From: DATKZH01 sp964475955
GTDB lineage: Bacteria; Planctomycetota; Planctomycetia; Pirellulales; Thermoguttaceae
Reading direction: 5' to 3'
Assembly: GCA_964475955.1 (NCBI GenBank)
Contig: CAYYZY010000199.1
Location: forward strand, 1-13,998
DNA length: 13,998 bases
Below the pieces are notes generated by a model. It made no database searches and was not told the origin of the DNA. It saw only the letters and a program-made list of their open reading frames with translations. This document shows, in pieces, positions 1 to 7,590 of this stretch (positions are counted from its first letter, which is position 1; each line of letters opens with the position of its first letter). Both the position numbers and the translations under genes were made by a program.

Positions 1-168
1 GAGGCCGATATCAATTTACCACAAACACACCCTCCAAAAGTGCAAAATTCGAACTACGTACTTCCGGCGAATCCGTTCGACCTGCTCTGCATCGTGCATG
101 CAGGCAAGATCACCAACTCCCGCCTCGGACGCAATACCAATTTGCTCAAGTTGTTTTTTCGCGGTCCC
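1..168. other. Lower-GC intergenic stretch with no convincing gene
   Basis: By hand count about 85 of 168 bases are G or C, clearly below the flanking coding DNA. The stretch lies downstream of the WD40-caspase stop. A short inverted repeat (CTGCAT, 5-base loop, ATGCAG, 87-103) is present but has no T-tract on either strand in the right place, so I do not call it a terminator. On the minus strand the caspase frame stays open for 50 codons after its TAA and stops at 16-18, but codon use there is AT-rich at third positions and I recognise no family. The region may be a spacer before the next locus to the left. Confidence 0.5.
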
Positions 169-3100
169 TTACTCGTTGAGCGGCAGGACCGGGAAGCTGC
201 TGCCGCGGCCGGCCATGTGAACGCTTTGCTCCCGGCCCGAAAACCGGCGGGTCAGTCGGGGGACGTGGCCCGAGGCGAAGCTGAACCATTCGAGCACGTC
301 GATTACCTGGTTCGGGTTGCTCGGCTGCACGCCGATGCGTTCCAGGGGGCCCTTCTTCACGGCCTTCAGCCCGGCCAGCAGGGCGTAGGTCAAAACGCCG
401 TGCCCCAGCGCGTCGGCTTCGGTGGCGACCTCGCTGGCGGCCGAGGCGGCGATGACGTAGATCCCCTGCGACCGGCTGAGGCGTTCGATCTCTCCGCGCA
501 GCGCGAACGGATTGCGCGTGGCGACCTGGAACAACTCGACGGCCCCGCCCGAAGCGCACGTGTCGACGATGAGCATCCGCTTCAACGCCGATCCCATGGC
601 CAGGAAATCGCCGAGCACGTCGACGGGCAATCCCTGGTCGCGGATCCTGTCGCCCAGCGGCGCGTTGGTCGCGGGGTGGAATTCGTGGGGAATGAAGTAA
701 TAGCGCTGCCCGACCATGGCGCCGTGCCCGGAAAGGAACAACAGGAGCGTGTCCTGCGGTCGGGCCGCCTTGGCCGCCTCTTTCACCGTGCGGCGGATCG
801 CCTCGGCGGTCGCCTGGTCGTCGAACAAGCGGTAATCCTTGATTTCCTGGTAGAGCGTCGAGCCGCGGAGCTTGAACACGTCGCCGAGGGCCTCGGCGTC
901 GGCCCGCGCGAATCGCAGCGTGTAGGTATCCTGGGCGTAGCGGCTGATTCCGACGGTCACCAGGTGCAGCACGGGTTTCTCGAGCGGCTGCTCCAGGTGT
1001 AGCACGCGCACCGCCGGTTCGGCCTCCCAGGAGCCGTCGGCACTGGCGGCGCAGACCTCCAGCCGGTTGTCGCCCTCGAGCAGGTCCACCTCGAAGGTGC
1101 GCAGCACGCGATCGTCCACGCGCCCCGTATCGCCCGGCGCAAGCACGCGCGCCCCGTTGTGCATCAGCCACGGGCCCTGCACGCCGCCGCCTCGGTCGAG
1201 CACCTCGACTTCCAGCGTCGCCCGCGGGCGCGATACCGTGCCGTCTTCGCCGGGCGCCAGGATGCGCACCTCGGGCGGCTGCTCCTTGAACAGGTCCTCC
1301 CGGGGCTGGAGGCGGGCCCCGCCGAACAGCGCGGCCAGCAGGCCCGGCCGATAGAAATCCTGGAAGAAGCGGTCGACCGGCACGACGTTCAGCCCGCCGC
1401 CCAGCCGGTAGCTCACCAACTGCCTACCGTGGGCCGAGCCGTCGAAGAGTCCCTCCGGGGTGATCACGACCCAATCGGCATCGCCTCCGTGGACGGACAC
1501 GACGGGCTCGTCGGGCAGGTCGGCCGCGCCGGGAACCAGGCCGATCAGTTGCCCGATCTCCTCACCGATGGCCAGGTCCCAGATGCGGGCCGTGCCGTCG
1601 AAGGAGCCGCTGGCCAGGTAGCGACCGTCGCCGCGGATCGCAACCGACACCACGCCGCTGGTGTGCCCCTCGAGCGTATCGAGCGGCGCGCCGCCGGTCG
1701 CCGGCCAGACCACGACGCGGTTGTCCATCAGCCCGGCGGCGATCAGGCTGCCGTCGGGGCTCATGGCGACCGAGAGGACCATGGCCTCGGCCCCTTCGAA
1801 CGTCCGCAGCCGGGACGCCGTGGCGACGTCCCACAACGCGACCGTGCCGAATGCGCCGCCGCTGACGAGCCGCTTCCCGTCGGCGCTGAAGGCGACGCTG
1901 TTGAAGAACTCGTCCTTCTGCGAAAGCGTGCGCAGGCTGCGCCCGGTCGACAGGTCCCACACCTCGGCGGTCGCGTCGCTGTAGGCCGTAACGCCCAGAC
2001 GCCCGTCCGGACTGACGGCCAGCGACGTGACCGACTTCGGCTCGCTTCCCAGCGGATGCAGCGAGCCGTCGGCCGCGTTCCAAAGCGCCGGTTGCGACTC
2101 CTCCATCGAGCCGACCAGCAGCCGGCGACCGTCGTCGGAGCAGTCGAACAGCGTGGGCGCGGCGGCGTATCCGCGGAACACCTGCCGGCGCCTCCCGCTG
2201 AACGTGTCGAACAGCTCCGACGAGCCGTCGCGCCCGACGAGCAGCAGCCAGCGGGCATTGTGGCTCCACTGGCCCGAGGCCAGATTCGCCAGGTTTAGAG
2301 CATTAGGACCATAGACTTCGGGCAGCCCGCGGTCCGGGTCCCAGCCGAGGCCCAGCACGGCGTGGCCCGAGACCAGACGCCCCCCGGCCCCGGAGAAAGC
2401 CACCGGCTTGGCCAGCACGCCGCGTCCTTCGAGCCGGCGCACCGGCTCCCACGTGTTCGGATCCCAAACCTCGGCCGTGGTCGAGCCGACGCCGAGCAGT
2501 GCCTGCGCGCCGTCGCGGCTGAAGGCGACCGACCATGCTCCGCCATCGCCCGGGAATCGCCCCTCGGGGGAGAAGGATTTCCGCTTCCGGCCCGAATCGG
2601 CGGCCCAGACGATCACGGTCTTGTCGAGCGGGCTGGCCGTGACGACCTGGCTCGCGTCAGGCGAGAAGGCGGCTCCCCAGATCTGGTCGGTGTGGCCTTT
2701 GAGGACGTGCAGCGCGCGGCCCGTTTGCGCGTCCCACAGGCGGGCCGTGTTGTCCCACGACGCGGTCAGGATGCGCGAGCCGTCGGGGCTGTACGCCACG
2801 GCCGACACCGCGCCGGAGTGGCCGGCCAGCGAGCGGAGCTTCCGGCCGGAGCGCGTGTCCCACTCGATCGCTTCGGGGGCGTCGTTGCCGTACGACCCGG
2901 TGAGGACGCGCGAGCCGTCGGGACTGAACGTGAGCGACTTCGGCTGCTGGCCGTCTTCGTGGTAGCGGACGAGCAGCTTCCCGGTGGCGGCGTCCCAGAG
3001 CAGCGCGTCGAGCAGGCCGGTGCTGAGCACGTAGGGGCCGTCGGGGCTGTAGTCGACGGCCCAGACCGGCGCCCTCACCGCCCCGAAGACTTCGGCGTCG

Positions 3101-3726
3101 AGCGGTTCCCGGAGCACGTGCAGCCGCTCGCCCGTCGCCACGTCCCAGATGGCCGCCGTGCCGTCGAGCGAACCGGTCACCAGGCGTTTGCCGTCGGGGC
3201 TCAGGGCGACCGAGCCGACCGCGGCGCCGTGCCCGAGGAACGATCGGATCTGCCGGGCACCGGCGACGTCCCACAGGACGGCCTTGCTGTCGACCGAACC
3301 GGTAACGGCGTACTTGCCGTCGGCAGTGAAATCCACGGCCCAGGCCGGGCCGGCGTGGCCGGTCTGAAGCACCAGTTCGGGGCGCACCGGCGGCGATTCG
3401 GAGAGGGGCAGCCGGATCTCCCATCCCGCGCGGAGCAGCACGTTGCGCTCGAGGTGGGTACCGCCGGCGAAGCGGACCGAAATGGGCTGCTCGTAGATCT
3501 GCCCCGCGGTCAACGGACGAAACGTGAACCGACGGCGCTCGCCGTGGGGTTGCCCCGAGATGCTCACCTCGGCGCCGTCGGGCAGCTCGAGTTCCAGCAC
3601 GGCCGCGTCGTCGGCGACGACCTGCACCCCGCGTTCCCCCGCGCCCGGCGCGGTCGAACCGGCGATCGAGGCGGCCAGGAGCACGGCCGTTCGCGTTGCC
3701 CATCGCAGAAACGGTTCACGCGTCAT
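169..3726 (-). CDS. Exported WD40-repeat protein with C-terminal caspase-like (peptidase C14) domain
   Basis: A predicted cysteine peptidase of caspase fold, 1185 residues, carried on a long repeat platform. Residues 1-30 look like a Sec signal peptide. Residues ~43-108 resemble the planctomycete TIGR03000 domain (ELPDGAEV, then a RPLTAGQIYEQPI-type stretch). Residues ~120-730 hold 14 WD40-type repeats, most ending in WD followed by a short TG-containing turn, which fits two seven-bladed propellers; several are degenerate, e.g. IVWAADSG, ELFDTFSG. Residues ~740-910 form a linker with an Ig-like, TIGR-unassigned beta region. The caspase domain spans ~918-1175 with His1001 in FLSGHG and Cys1057 in VDTCASGG, the expected dyad. 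The ATG at 3726 has only a weak G-run 9-12 bases upstream. The gene lies 144 bp after the sialidase-fold gene on the same strand. Bacterial WD40-caspase fusions are known; substrate and trigger cannot be read here. Export, rather than a cytoplasmic location, is the odd point. Confidence 0.93.
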   Translation of the reverse strand: MTREPFLRWATRTAVLLAASIAGSTAPGAGERGVQVVADDAAVLELELPDGAEVSISGQPHGERRRFTFRPLTAGQIYEQPISVRFAGGTHLERNVLLRAGWEIRLPLSESPPVRPELVLQTGHAGPAWAVDFTADGKYAVTGSVDSKAVLWDVAGARQIRSFLGHGAAVGSVALSPDGKRLVTGSLDGTAAIWDVATGERLHVLREPLDAEVFGAVRAPVWAVDYSPDGPYVLSTGLLDALLWDAATGKLLVRYHEDGQQPKSLTFSPDGSRVLTGSYGNDAPEAIEWDTRSGRKLRSLAGHSGAVSAVAYSPDGSRILTASWDNTARLWDAQTGRALHVLKGHTDQIWGAAFSPDASQVVTASPLDKTVIVWAADSGRKRKSFSPEGRFPGDGGAWSVAFSRDGAQALLGVGSTTAEVWDPNTWEPVRRLEGRGVLAKPVAFSGAGGRLVSGHAVLGLGWDPDRGLPEVYGPNALNLANLASGQWSHNARWLLLVGRDGSSELFDTFSGRRRQVFRGYAAAPTLFDCSDDGRRLLVGSMEESQPALWNAADGSLHPLGSEPKSVTSLAVSPDGRLGVTAYSDATAEVWDLSTGRSLRTLSQKDEFFNSVAFSADGKRLVSGGAFGTVALWDVATASRLRTFEGAEAMVLSVAMSPDGSLIAAGLMDNRVVVWPATGGAPLDTLEGHTSGVVSVAIRGDGRYLASGSFDGTARIWDLAIGEEIGQLIGLVPGAADLPDEPVVSVHGGDADWVVITPEGLFDGSAHGRQLVSYRLGGGLNVVPVDRFFQDFYRPGLLAALFGGARLQPREDLFKEQPPEVRILAPGEDGTVSRPRATLEVEVLDRGGGVQGPWLMHNGARVLAPGDTGRVDDRVLRTFEVDLLEGDNRLEVCAASADGSWEAEPAVRVLHLEQPLEKPVLHLVTVGISRYAQDTYTLRFARADAEALGDVFKLRGSTLYQEIKDYRLFDDQATAEAIRRTVKEAAKAARPQDTLLLFLSGHGAMVGQRYYFIPHEFHPATNAPLGDRIRDQGLPVDVLGDFLAMGSALKRMLIVDTCASGGAVELFQVATRNPFALRGEIERLSRSQGIYVIAASAASEVATEADALGHGVLTYALLAGLKAVKKGPLERIGVQPSNPNQVIDVLEWFSFASGHVPRLTRRFSGREQSVHMAGRGSSFPVLPLNE

Positions 3727-3870
3727 GGAAGAAGCCCCGAGCTTGTGGGTGTCTCCGTCGGGCCAGGCCCTTTCGCCGCCTGACCGCCTCGACCGTCGTC
3801 GACGGTGCGTCCGCGGCGCTTGCGCGACTGCGCCCGACCGCTTGCGTTGGCCGTGATGGACGACGCACCT
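3727..3870. other. Intergenic region between caspase and sialidase-fold genes
   Basis: This 144-bp GC-rich spacer separates two minus-strand genes. It contains the near-perfect palindrome at 3792-3806 and no recognisable promoter of the TTGACA/TATAAT type. Whether the caspase gene is read from an upstream promoter or from its own cannot be settled from the sequence. Confidence 0.5.
3792..3806. repeat. 15-bp palindrome ACCGTCG-T-CGACGGT
   Basis: The two 7-base arms are perfect reverse complements around one central base. The site lies 65-79 bases after the sialidase-fold stop and about 66 bases before the caspase start. In RNA it could form a 6-bp hairpin with a 3-base loop, but no U-tract follows on the minus strand. 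It may equally be a dimeric-regulator site in DNA, or chance in GC-rich sequence. Confidence 0.35.
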
Positions 3871-5082
3871 TCAGCGTTCCGGGGCGAGGTTCGCGGCCAG
3901 GGAGCGGAAGTTGCTCACGCGGTGGAAGGTGACCCGGTCGTTGTCGTGGTAGTGCTCACGCGAGGTGCGGCTTACGATGAGCAAGTCGTCGCCGTCGACG
4001 AGCGGGGTCGTGTAGTTGAAGGCGTGGCCGAGGTCTTCTCCCATGGCGACGATTCCCGCCTGGAACCAGCAGAGCGGATCGAGGCCATAGAACAGCGCCA
4101 GGATGCGCCGCTCGTCCCGGGGGCTGGTCGGCAGGTTCGACGTCATCCAGTAGTAGCTCGACGGCTCGTCGTGAATGATGTGGAACTGGTTCTGCGCGCC
4201 GGGCAGGGGATGGAACTGCACGAAGCGGAGGTGGAGGGTTCGGCCGTCGTCCTGCACGTCGCAGACCGCCGCCACGTGGACGGTCCGGTATCCCGCAATC
4301 CGGCAGCGCGCGATCACCCGGATCTTCTCTCCCACCTTCACGACGTTTCCCTCCAGCCAGTGGTCGTGGTAGCGGACGCCGGGCGGCGTGAGTCCGGCGA
4401 TCGATTTCGGGTCGGGGAACGAGAGGTGATTCGAAATCCGCCAGCGCTTCGGGTCCATCGGATCGCCCGTGAGGTCCGCGGCCACCGCCACGATGCGGGA
4501 GCCGGCCGTGTTGCGGCGTCCCTCCCGGTTGGGCGCGCCGAAGCTCCAGACCAGGCGCTCGTCGGTCTTGACCATGCCGGTGGCCGGGTTGTAGAAGGCC
4601 TTGTGATCCTCGAAGAGCGTCACCGGCGGCGCCCAGGAGCGCCCGCCGTCGTCGGAGCGGCTGATGCGGACGTCGCCGCGAAGGTCGGGCCCCACGCCGA
4701 GGAAGTAAGGCACGTTTTCGTGCAGCAGCAGGCGTCCGGCACCGAACTCCACGCGCCGGGCAGTTGGCGTCCACGTCCGGCCGTCGTCCTCGCTGCGGAA
4801 AACCCGCAGATTGCCCGGCCGCGGATCCCGGATCCTGGGATACGCCAACAGGAGGGCGCCGTCGGGAAGCCGCACCAACGACGGGGCGTCGCTGATGATC
4901 CGCCCCGGTTGAACGTCCCACTGATCGACGACGACCCCCTCGTCGGCCAACGGCCGGGCGCTGCCGGCGGTGGTCGCTTTTGCTTCTGCGCCGGGCCCGG
5001 CGGGCGGTTGGCCCGCGACCCGGCCGGCCGTTACGGCGGGGACGGCCCAGGCGGCCGCCTTGAGGACGTCTCGGCGTTGCAT
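3871..5082 (-). CDS. Tat-exported sialidase-fold (BNR/Asp-box) protein
   Basis: A 403-residue protein of the sialidase/neuraminidase superfamily, a six-bladed beta-propeller fold. The N-terminus reads MQRRDVLKAAAWAVPAV, a twin-arginine signal (RRxxLK then a hydrophobic stretch), so it should be exported folded. Two Asp-boxes are visible: SEDDGRTW at residues 97-104 and SDDGGRSW at 143-150. Planctomycetes carry many such proteins beside sulfatases and glycoside hydrolases, often annotated as exo-alpha-sialidase. I cannot identify a full arginine triad plus Tyr/Glu pair by eye, so sialidase activity itself is uncertain; another glycosidase activity or a binding role is possible. The ATG at 5082 is supported by GGAG nine bases upstream (5092-5095) and by the Tat motif directly at the N-terminus. 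It follows the sulfatase gene after only 40 bp and is probably co-transcribed with it. Confidence 0.88.
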   Translation of the reverse strand: MQRRDVLKAAAWAVPAVTAGRVAGQPPAGPGAEAKATTAGSARPLADEGVVVDQWDVQPGRIISDAPSLVRLPDGALLLAYPRIRDPRPGNLRVFRSEDDGRTWTPTARRVEFGAGRLLLHENVPYFLGVGPDLRGDVRISRSDDGGRSWAPPVTLFEDHKAFYNPATGMVKTDERLVWSFGAPNREGRRNTAGSRIVAVAADLTGDPMDPKRWRISNHLSFPDPKSIAGLTPPGVRYHDHWLEGNVVKVGEKIRVIARCRIAGYRTVHVAAVCDVQDDGRTLHLRFVQFHPLPGAQNQFHIIHDEPSSYYWMTSNLPTSPRDERRILALFYGLDPLCWFQAGIVAMGEDLGHAFNYTTPLVDGDDLLIVSRTSREHYHDNDRVTFHRVSNFRSLAANLAPER

Positions 5083-5091
5083 GGCGTCGCA

Positions 5092-5095
5092 CTCC
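5092..5095 (-). promoter_or_regulatory. Ribosome binding site (GGAG) of the sialidase-fold gene
   Basis: GGAG on the minus strand sits nine bases before the ATG at 5082. It lies in the 40-bp gap after the sulfatase stop and fits independent translation start within a shared transcript. Confidence 0.55.
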
Positions 5096-5122
5096 AGGAT
5101 GGACGGGAAGAGAGAGCGGGGC

Positions 5123-7447
5123 TCATCGATCGGTGCCGGGCAGGGGCCAATACGGCTCGCCGTAGATGTAGGGCTCTTCGAGTTCTTCCGGCGGTCCGCC
5201 CCAGCGGCCGTACATGACCTCGATCCACTTCTGAACGAGCTCCGGGGGCTCGAGCTGCCGCCCGCGGTCGCCGGTCTCCTCGATCCAGCCCTCCAGCACG
5301 CCGCGAAGATGCCCGAGCACGCGCCGATGCTCGGGGTCGTCCGACTCGGCCAGGTTGTCGATCTCGTAGGGGTCGGCTTCCAGGTCGTAGAGCTCTTCGT
5401 CCGGCATGCGCGGGGCGAGCAGCGCCTCCTGCACCGGGTTCAGCTTGCCTTGCCGGTGGAGCGCGCGCAAAAGCGGGACCACCGGGTACATCGCCTCCTT
5501 GTGGGCGTGGAGAAAGAGGAACGGGCGCTCGGGGATGAAGTTGCGGATGTACCGGTAGCGGTCGGTGCGCACGCTCCGGATCCGCTGGACGACTTCGTCG
5601 TGCCGGTCGCGGTGCGTGAACGCGTAACGGCGCGGCGGGTCGGCCTTCGGGCCGAGGAACACGCGGCTCTGCATGCCGGCCGGCTTCTCCAGGCCGGCGA
5701 AGGCCAGCGTGGTCGCCGTCAGGTCCAACAGGCTGACGAGCCGGTCGCTCACTCGGCCGGGGGTGTACTGGGGCGGCGGGGCGAAGTTCTTCGGCCAGCG
5801 CACGACCAGCGGCACGTGGTTGCCGCGGTCGTAACACCAGCCGATCCCGCGGATCTCGATCCGCCCGTGGTCGGCGAAGAAGACGACGATCGTGTCGTCG
5901 GCCAGCCCGTCGGCCTCGAGCCGGTCGAGGATCTCGCCGACGCGCCGGTCCAGCCCGCAGATGCAGTCGAGGTAACCGGCCCAGTCGCGGCGCGCGAAGG
6001 GATGGCCCGGGTAGTAGGGCGGCAGCGTGACGCGATCGGGATCGACGACCTCGGGATGCGTTTGCGTGCCGAACGCCGGGGCGCGCCGCGAGCCGACCCA
6101 TCCGCTTCCCGGCCCGCGCTCCCGCCCGGGACGCTCGGCGATGGGAAAGTTCACCTGCGCGAAGAACGGCTGGTGCCGTTTGAGGTCGGCCCACTCGTCG
6201 GTATGGAACAGGCGGATTTCGTTCTCCACGTCGCGGACGCGCGTGTCCACGGTGCCGCCTTCCGGGGCCTGCTCGGCCTCCCGGCGCCGGCGCCGGTCGG
6301 CCGCGGTCCGGCGCAGAACCGGCCCCCGGACCTCGAAGTTCAGGTCGATCTTGCACGTGCCGACCGGCTTGCCCTCCAGCGTGCGCACGTTGGCCGTGTA
6401 GTAGCCGGCATCGATCAGCCGGTGGGGCAAGGGGCGGACGCCCTCGGGCAGATGAAAATGGTCGTGCCGGTGGGAGCGCATGTGCTGGGCGTCGATGCTG
6501 GTGGCCACCATGCCGGTCATGAACGCCGATCGGCTGGGCGCGCAGATGGGAGCTGAGCTGAACGCCTTGGTGTATCGCAGGCCCTGAGCGGCCAGGCGGT
6601 CGACGCGCGGCGTGTCGACCAGGGGCGTGCCGTAGCAGCCGAAATCGGGCCCGATGTTCTCGGCGATCAGCCAGAGGACGTTCGGGCGGCGCGCCGCGGA
6701 GCGGGCCGCCGGCCGGTCGTGCGCGTTCGCTTCCGGCTCGCCGAGCTGCTTGATCCGCAGGTCGCGGAACTCCACCCGGTCGCCGTGCCCCAGCAGGCCG
6801 AGGTGGCCGCGTGGGCGCTTCAGTCCGGGATGCTTCTCGAGCACGGCCCGGTCGTCGATCTTCCCCAGGTCGGCGTCGACGACGACCTTTCCGTTGACCT
6901 TCACGGTGATGCGCCGCCCCCGGCAGACGATCTCCTGCTCGTTCCACTGGCCGACGGGCTTGAGGGCGCCGAGCTTGGCGGGGACCACGTCGTAGATCGA
7001 GCCGTGGTACTGGGTGGGTCGCAGCTTGCCCAGGAAGCGGGGATTGTCGAGGATTTGGATTTCGATTCCCTCGTAAGCCGGTTTCCTGTCGAGGAGCGGG
7101 CTGCGGATCGCGACGCCGCTGTTGGCGCCTTCTTTCATGCGGAAGGCGAACCGGAACACGAAGTCGGCGTACTGCTGCGTGGTGAACAGGTAGCCGCCGC
7201 TCCCTTCGGGGCAGACGAGCAGCCCGTCTTCGACGACGAAGCCCTTCCGCTGCACCCGTCGCAGTTGCCAACCGTCGAGGTTCTCGCCGTTGAAAAGTGC
7301 CTCGAACCCCGGTTCCTCCTCGGCCCGTTGCCCCGCGGCGTCGCCGGCGGCGCTCGCGGGCGCCAACCAGGCGGCCGTCGCCAGCAGCAGCGCCCCTGCG
7401 GCCGAGGCATCCAACCGCGAGCGACGCGGACGCGACATGTTCATCAT
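5123..7447 (-). CDS. Fusion of DUF1080 (3-keto-disaccharide hydrolase-like) and sulfatase domains
   Basis: An exported two-domain protein of 774 residues. Residues 1-35 are a signal peptide with basic PRRSR and a long hydrophobic stretch; the RR pair makes Tat export possible. Residues ~46-235 are a DUF1080 beta-sandwich (GFEALFNGENLDGW at the start, YHGSIYD, WNEQEIVCRG, GHLGLLGHG and VEFRDLRIK later), a family that includes 3-keto-glycoside hydrolases and concanavalin-like glycan binders. A linker leads to a type I sulfatase, ~254-715, with the formylglycine signature CAPSRSAFMTG (Cys302, Arg306), the first metal-site stretch LIAENIGPD, and the late metal site FFADHG (Asp526, His527). It is a Cys-type sulfatase and needs a formylglycine-generating enzyme, which is not in this window. 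The start at 7447 was chosen for the GGGAG six bases upstream and the signal peptide; the open frame continues upstream only through repeat DNA. It is likely a hydrolase of sulfated glycans; the exact substrate is not readable. Confidence 0.93.
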   Translation of the reverse strand: MMNMSRPRRSRLDASAAGALLLATAAWLAPASAAGDAAGQRAEEEPGFEALFNGENLDGWQLRRVQRKGFVVEDGLLVCPEGSGGYLFTTQQYADFVFRFAFRMKEGANSGVAIRSPLLDRKPAYEGIEIQILDNPRFLGKLRPTQYHGSIYDVVPAKLGALKPVGQWNEQEIVCRGRRITVKVNGKVVVDADLGKIDDRAVLEKHPGLKRPRGHLGLLGHGDRVEFRDLRIKQLGEPEANAHDRPAARSAARRPNVLWLIAENIGPDFGCYGTPLVDTPRVDRLAAQGLRYTKAFSSAPICAPSRSAFMTGMVATSIDAQHMRSHRHDHFHLPEGVRPLPHRLIDAGYYTANVRTLEGKPVGTCKIDLNFEVRGPVLRRTAADRRRRREAEQAPEGGTVDTRVRDVENEIRLFHTDEWADLKRHQPFFAQVNFPIAERPGRERGPGSGWVGSRRAPAFGTQTHPEVVDPDRVTLPPYYPGHPFARRDWAGYLDCICGLDRRVGEILDRLEADGLADDTIVVFFADHGRIEIRGIGWCYDRGNHVPLVVRWPKNFAPPPQYTPGRVSDRLVSLLDLTATTLAFAGLEKPAGMQSRVFLGPKADPPRRYAFTHRDRHDEVVQRIRSVRTDRYRYIRNFIPERPFLFLHAHKEAMYPVVPLLRALHRQGKLNPVQEALLAPRMPDEELYDLEADPYEIDNLAESDDPEHRRVLGHLRGVLEGWIEETGDRGRQLEPPELVQKWIEVMYGRWGGPPEELEEPYIYGEPYWPLPGTDR

Positions 7448-7453
7448 CGTAGT

Positions 7454-7458
7454 CTCCC
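7454..7458 (-). promoter_or_regulatory. Ribosome binding site (GGGAG) that fixes the DUF1080-sulfatase start
   Basis: GGGAG on the minus strand lies six bases before the ATG at 7447. It decides against the longer frame that begins at 7669, whose extra 74 codons overlap the end of the preceding gene and read through the palindromic repeat, giving the motif HVGNVPHV. Confidence 0.75.
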
Positions 7459-7492
7459 AAGCAGCGATAAAGACTCCCGAGCGCCCCCGAAC

Positions 7493-7549
7493 GTGGGGCA
7501 CGTTGCCAACGTGCCCACAACCCAATGGCACGTTGGAAACGTGCCCCAC
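7493..7549. repeat. Composite palindromic repeat (four copies of GGCACGTT/AACGTGCC)
   Basis: Two hairpin units lie side by side. Unit 1 is GGGCACGTT, loop GCC, AACGTGCCC (7496-7516). Unit 2 is GGCACGTT, loop GGA, AACGTGCC (7527-7545). The outermost arms, GTGGGGCACGTT (7493-7504) and AACGTGCCCCAC (7538-7549), are a perfect 12-base inverted repeat, and the inner arms also pair, so the element can fold as two small hairpins or one cruciform-like structure. It occupies the gap between the propeller gene and the sulfatase gene. From memory, short HVGNVPH-type peptides appear in spurious planctomycete proteins, which suggests a dispersed REP-like element; a genome count would be needed. Confidence 0.8.
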
Positions 7550-7552
7550 AAC

Positions 7553-7573
7553 ATGCGCGCACCAGGCGCGCAT
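7553..7573 (-). terminator. GC-rich hairpin after the large propeller gene, possible terminator or mRNA 3' stabiliser
   Basis: ATGCGCGC and GCGCGCAT (8-bp perfect stem, 5-base loop) begin 18 bases after the stop codon at 7591. No T-tract follows on the minus strand, so this is not a classical intrinsic terminator. It could slow polymerase, protect the 3' end of the long transcript, or be the outer part of the adjoining palindromic repeat element. Confidence 0.4.
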
Positions 7574-7590
7574 CATCACGGTCAGAGACT

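Noticed and set aside
87..103. Short inverted repeat as a terminator for the caspase gene
   Set aside because: The stem is only 6 bp and no T-run follows on the minus strand; the nearby T-run at 151-159 is on the plus strand and on the wrong side.
16..168. Fifty open codons in frame after the TAA of the caspase gene
   Set aside because: Considered as a lost C-terminal extension or readthrough product. Base composition and third-position use differ from the gene, there is no start with a ribosome binding site, and no family is recognised. Chance in lower-GC DNA is the simpler reading.
1537..3369. Tandem DNA repeats in the WD40 region
   Set aside because: The periodicity is explained by the protein repeats; the nucleotide copies are diverged and do not form an exact tandem array.
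2362..3783. Long plus-strand open frame (473 codons) opposite the WD40-caspase gene
   Set aside because: It is rich in Arg, Gly and Ala with no family signal and mirrors a gene with a clear domain series. In GC-rich DNA such antisense frames are expected.
3805..5217. Plus-strand open frame (470 codons) opposite the sialidase-fold gene
   Set aside because: The minus strand has a Tat signal and Asp-boxes; the plus frame also overlaps the end of the sulfatase gene and has no recognisable content.
7493..7573. CRISPR-like array
   Set aside because: There are repeated arms but no regular direct repeats with unique spacers, and no cas gene nearby. The structure is palindromic, not an array.
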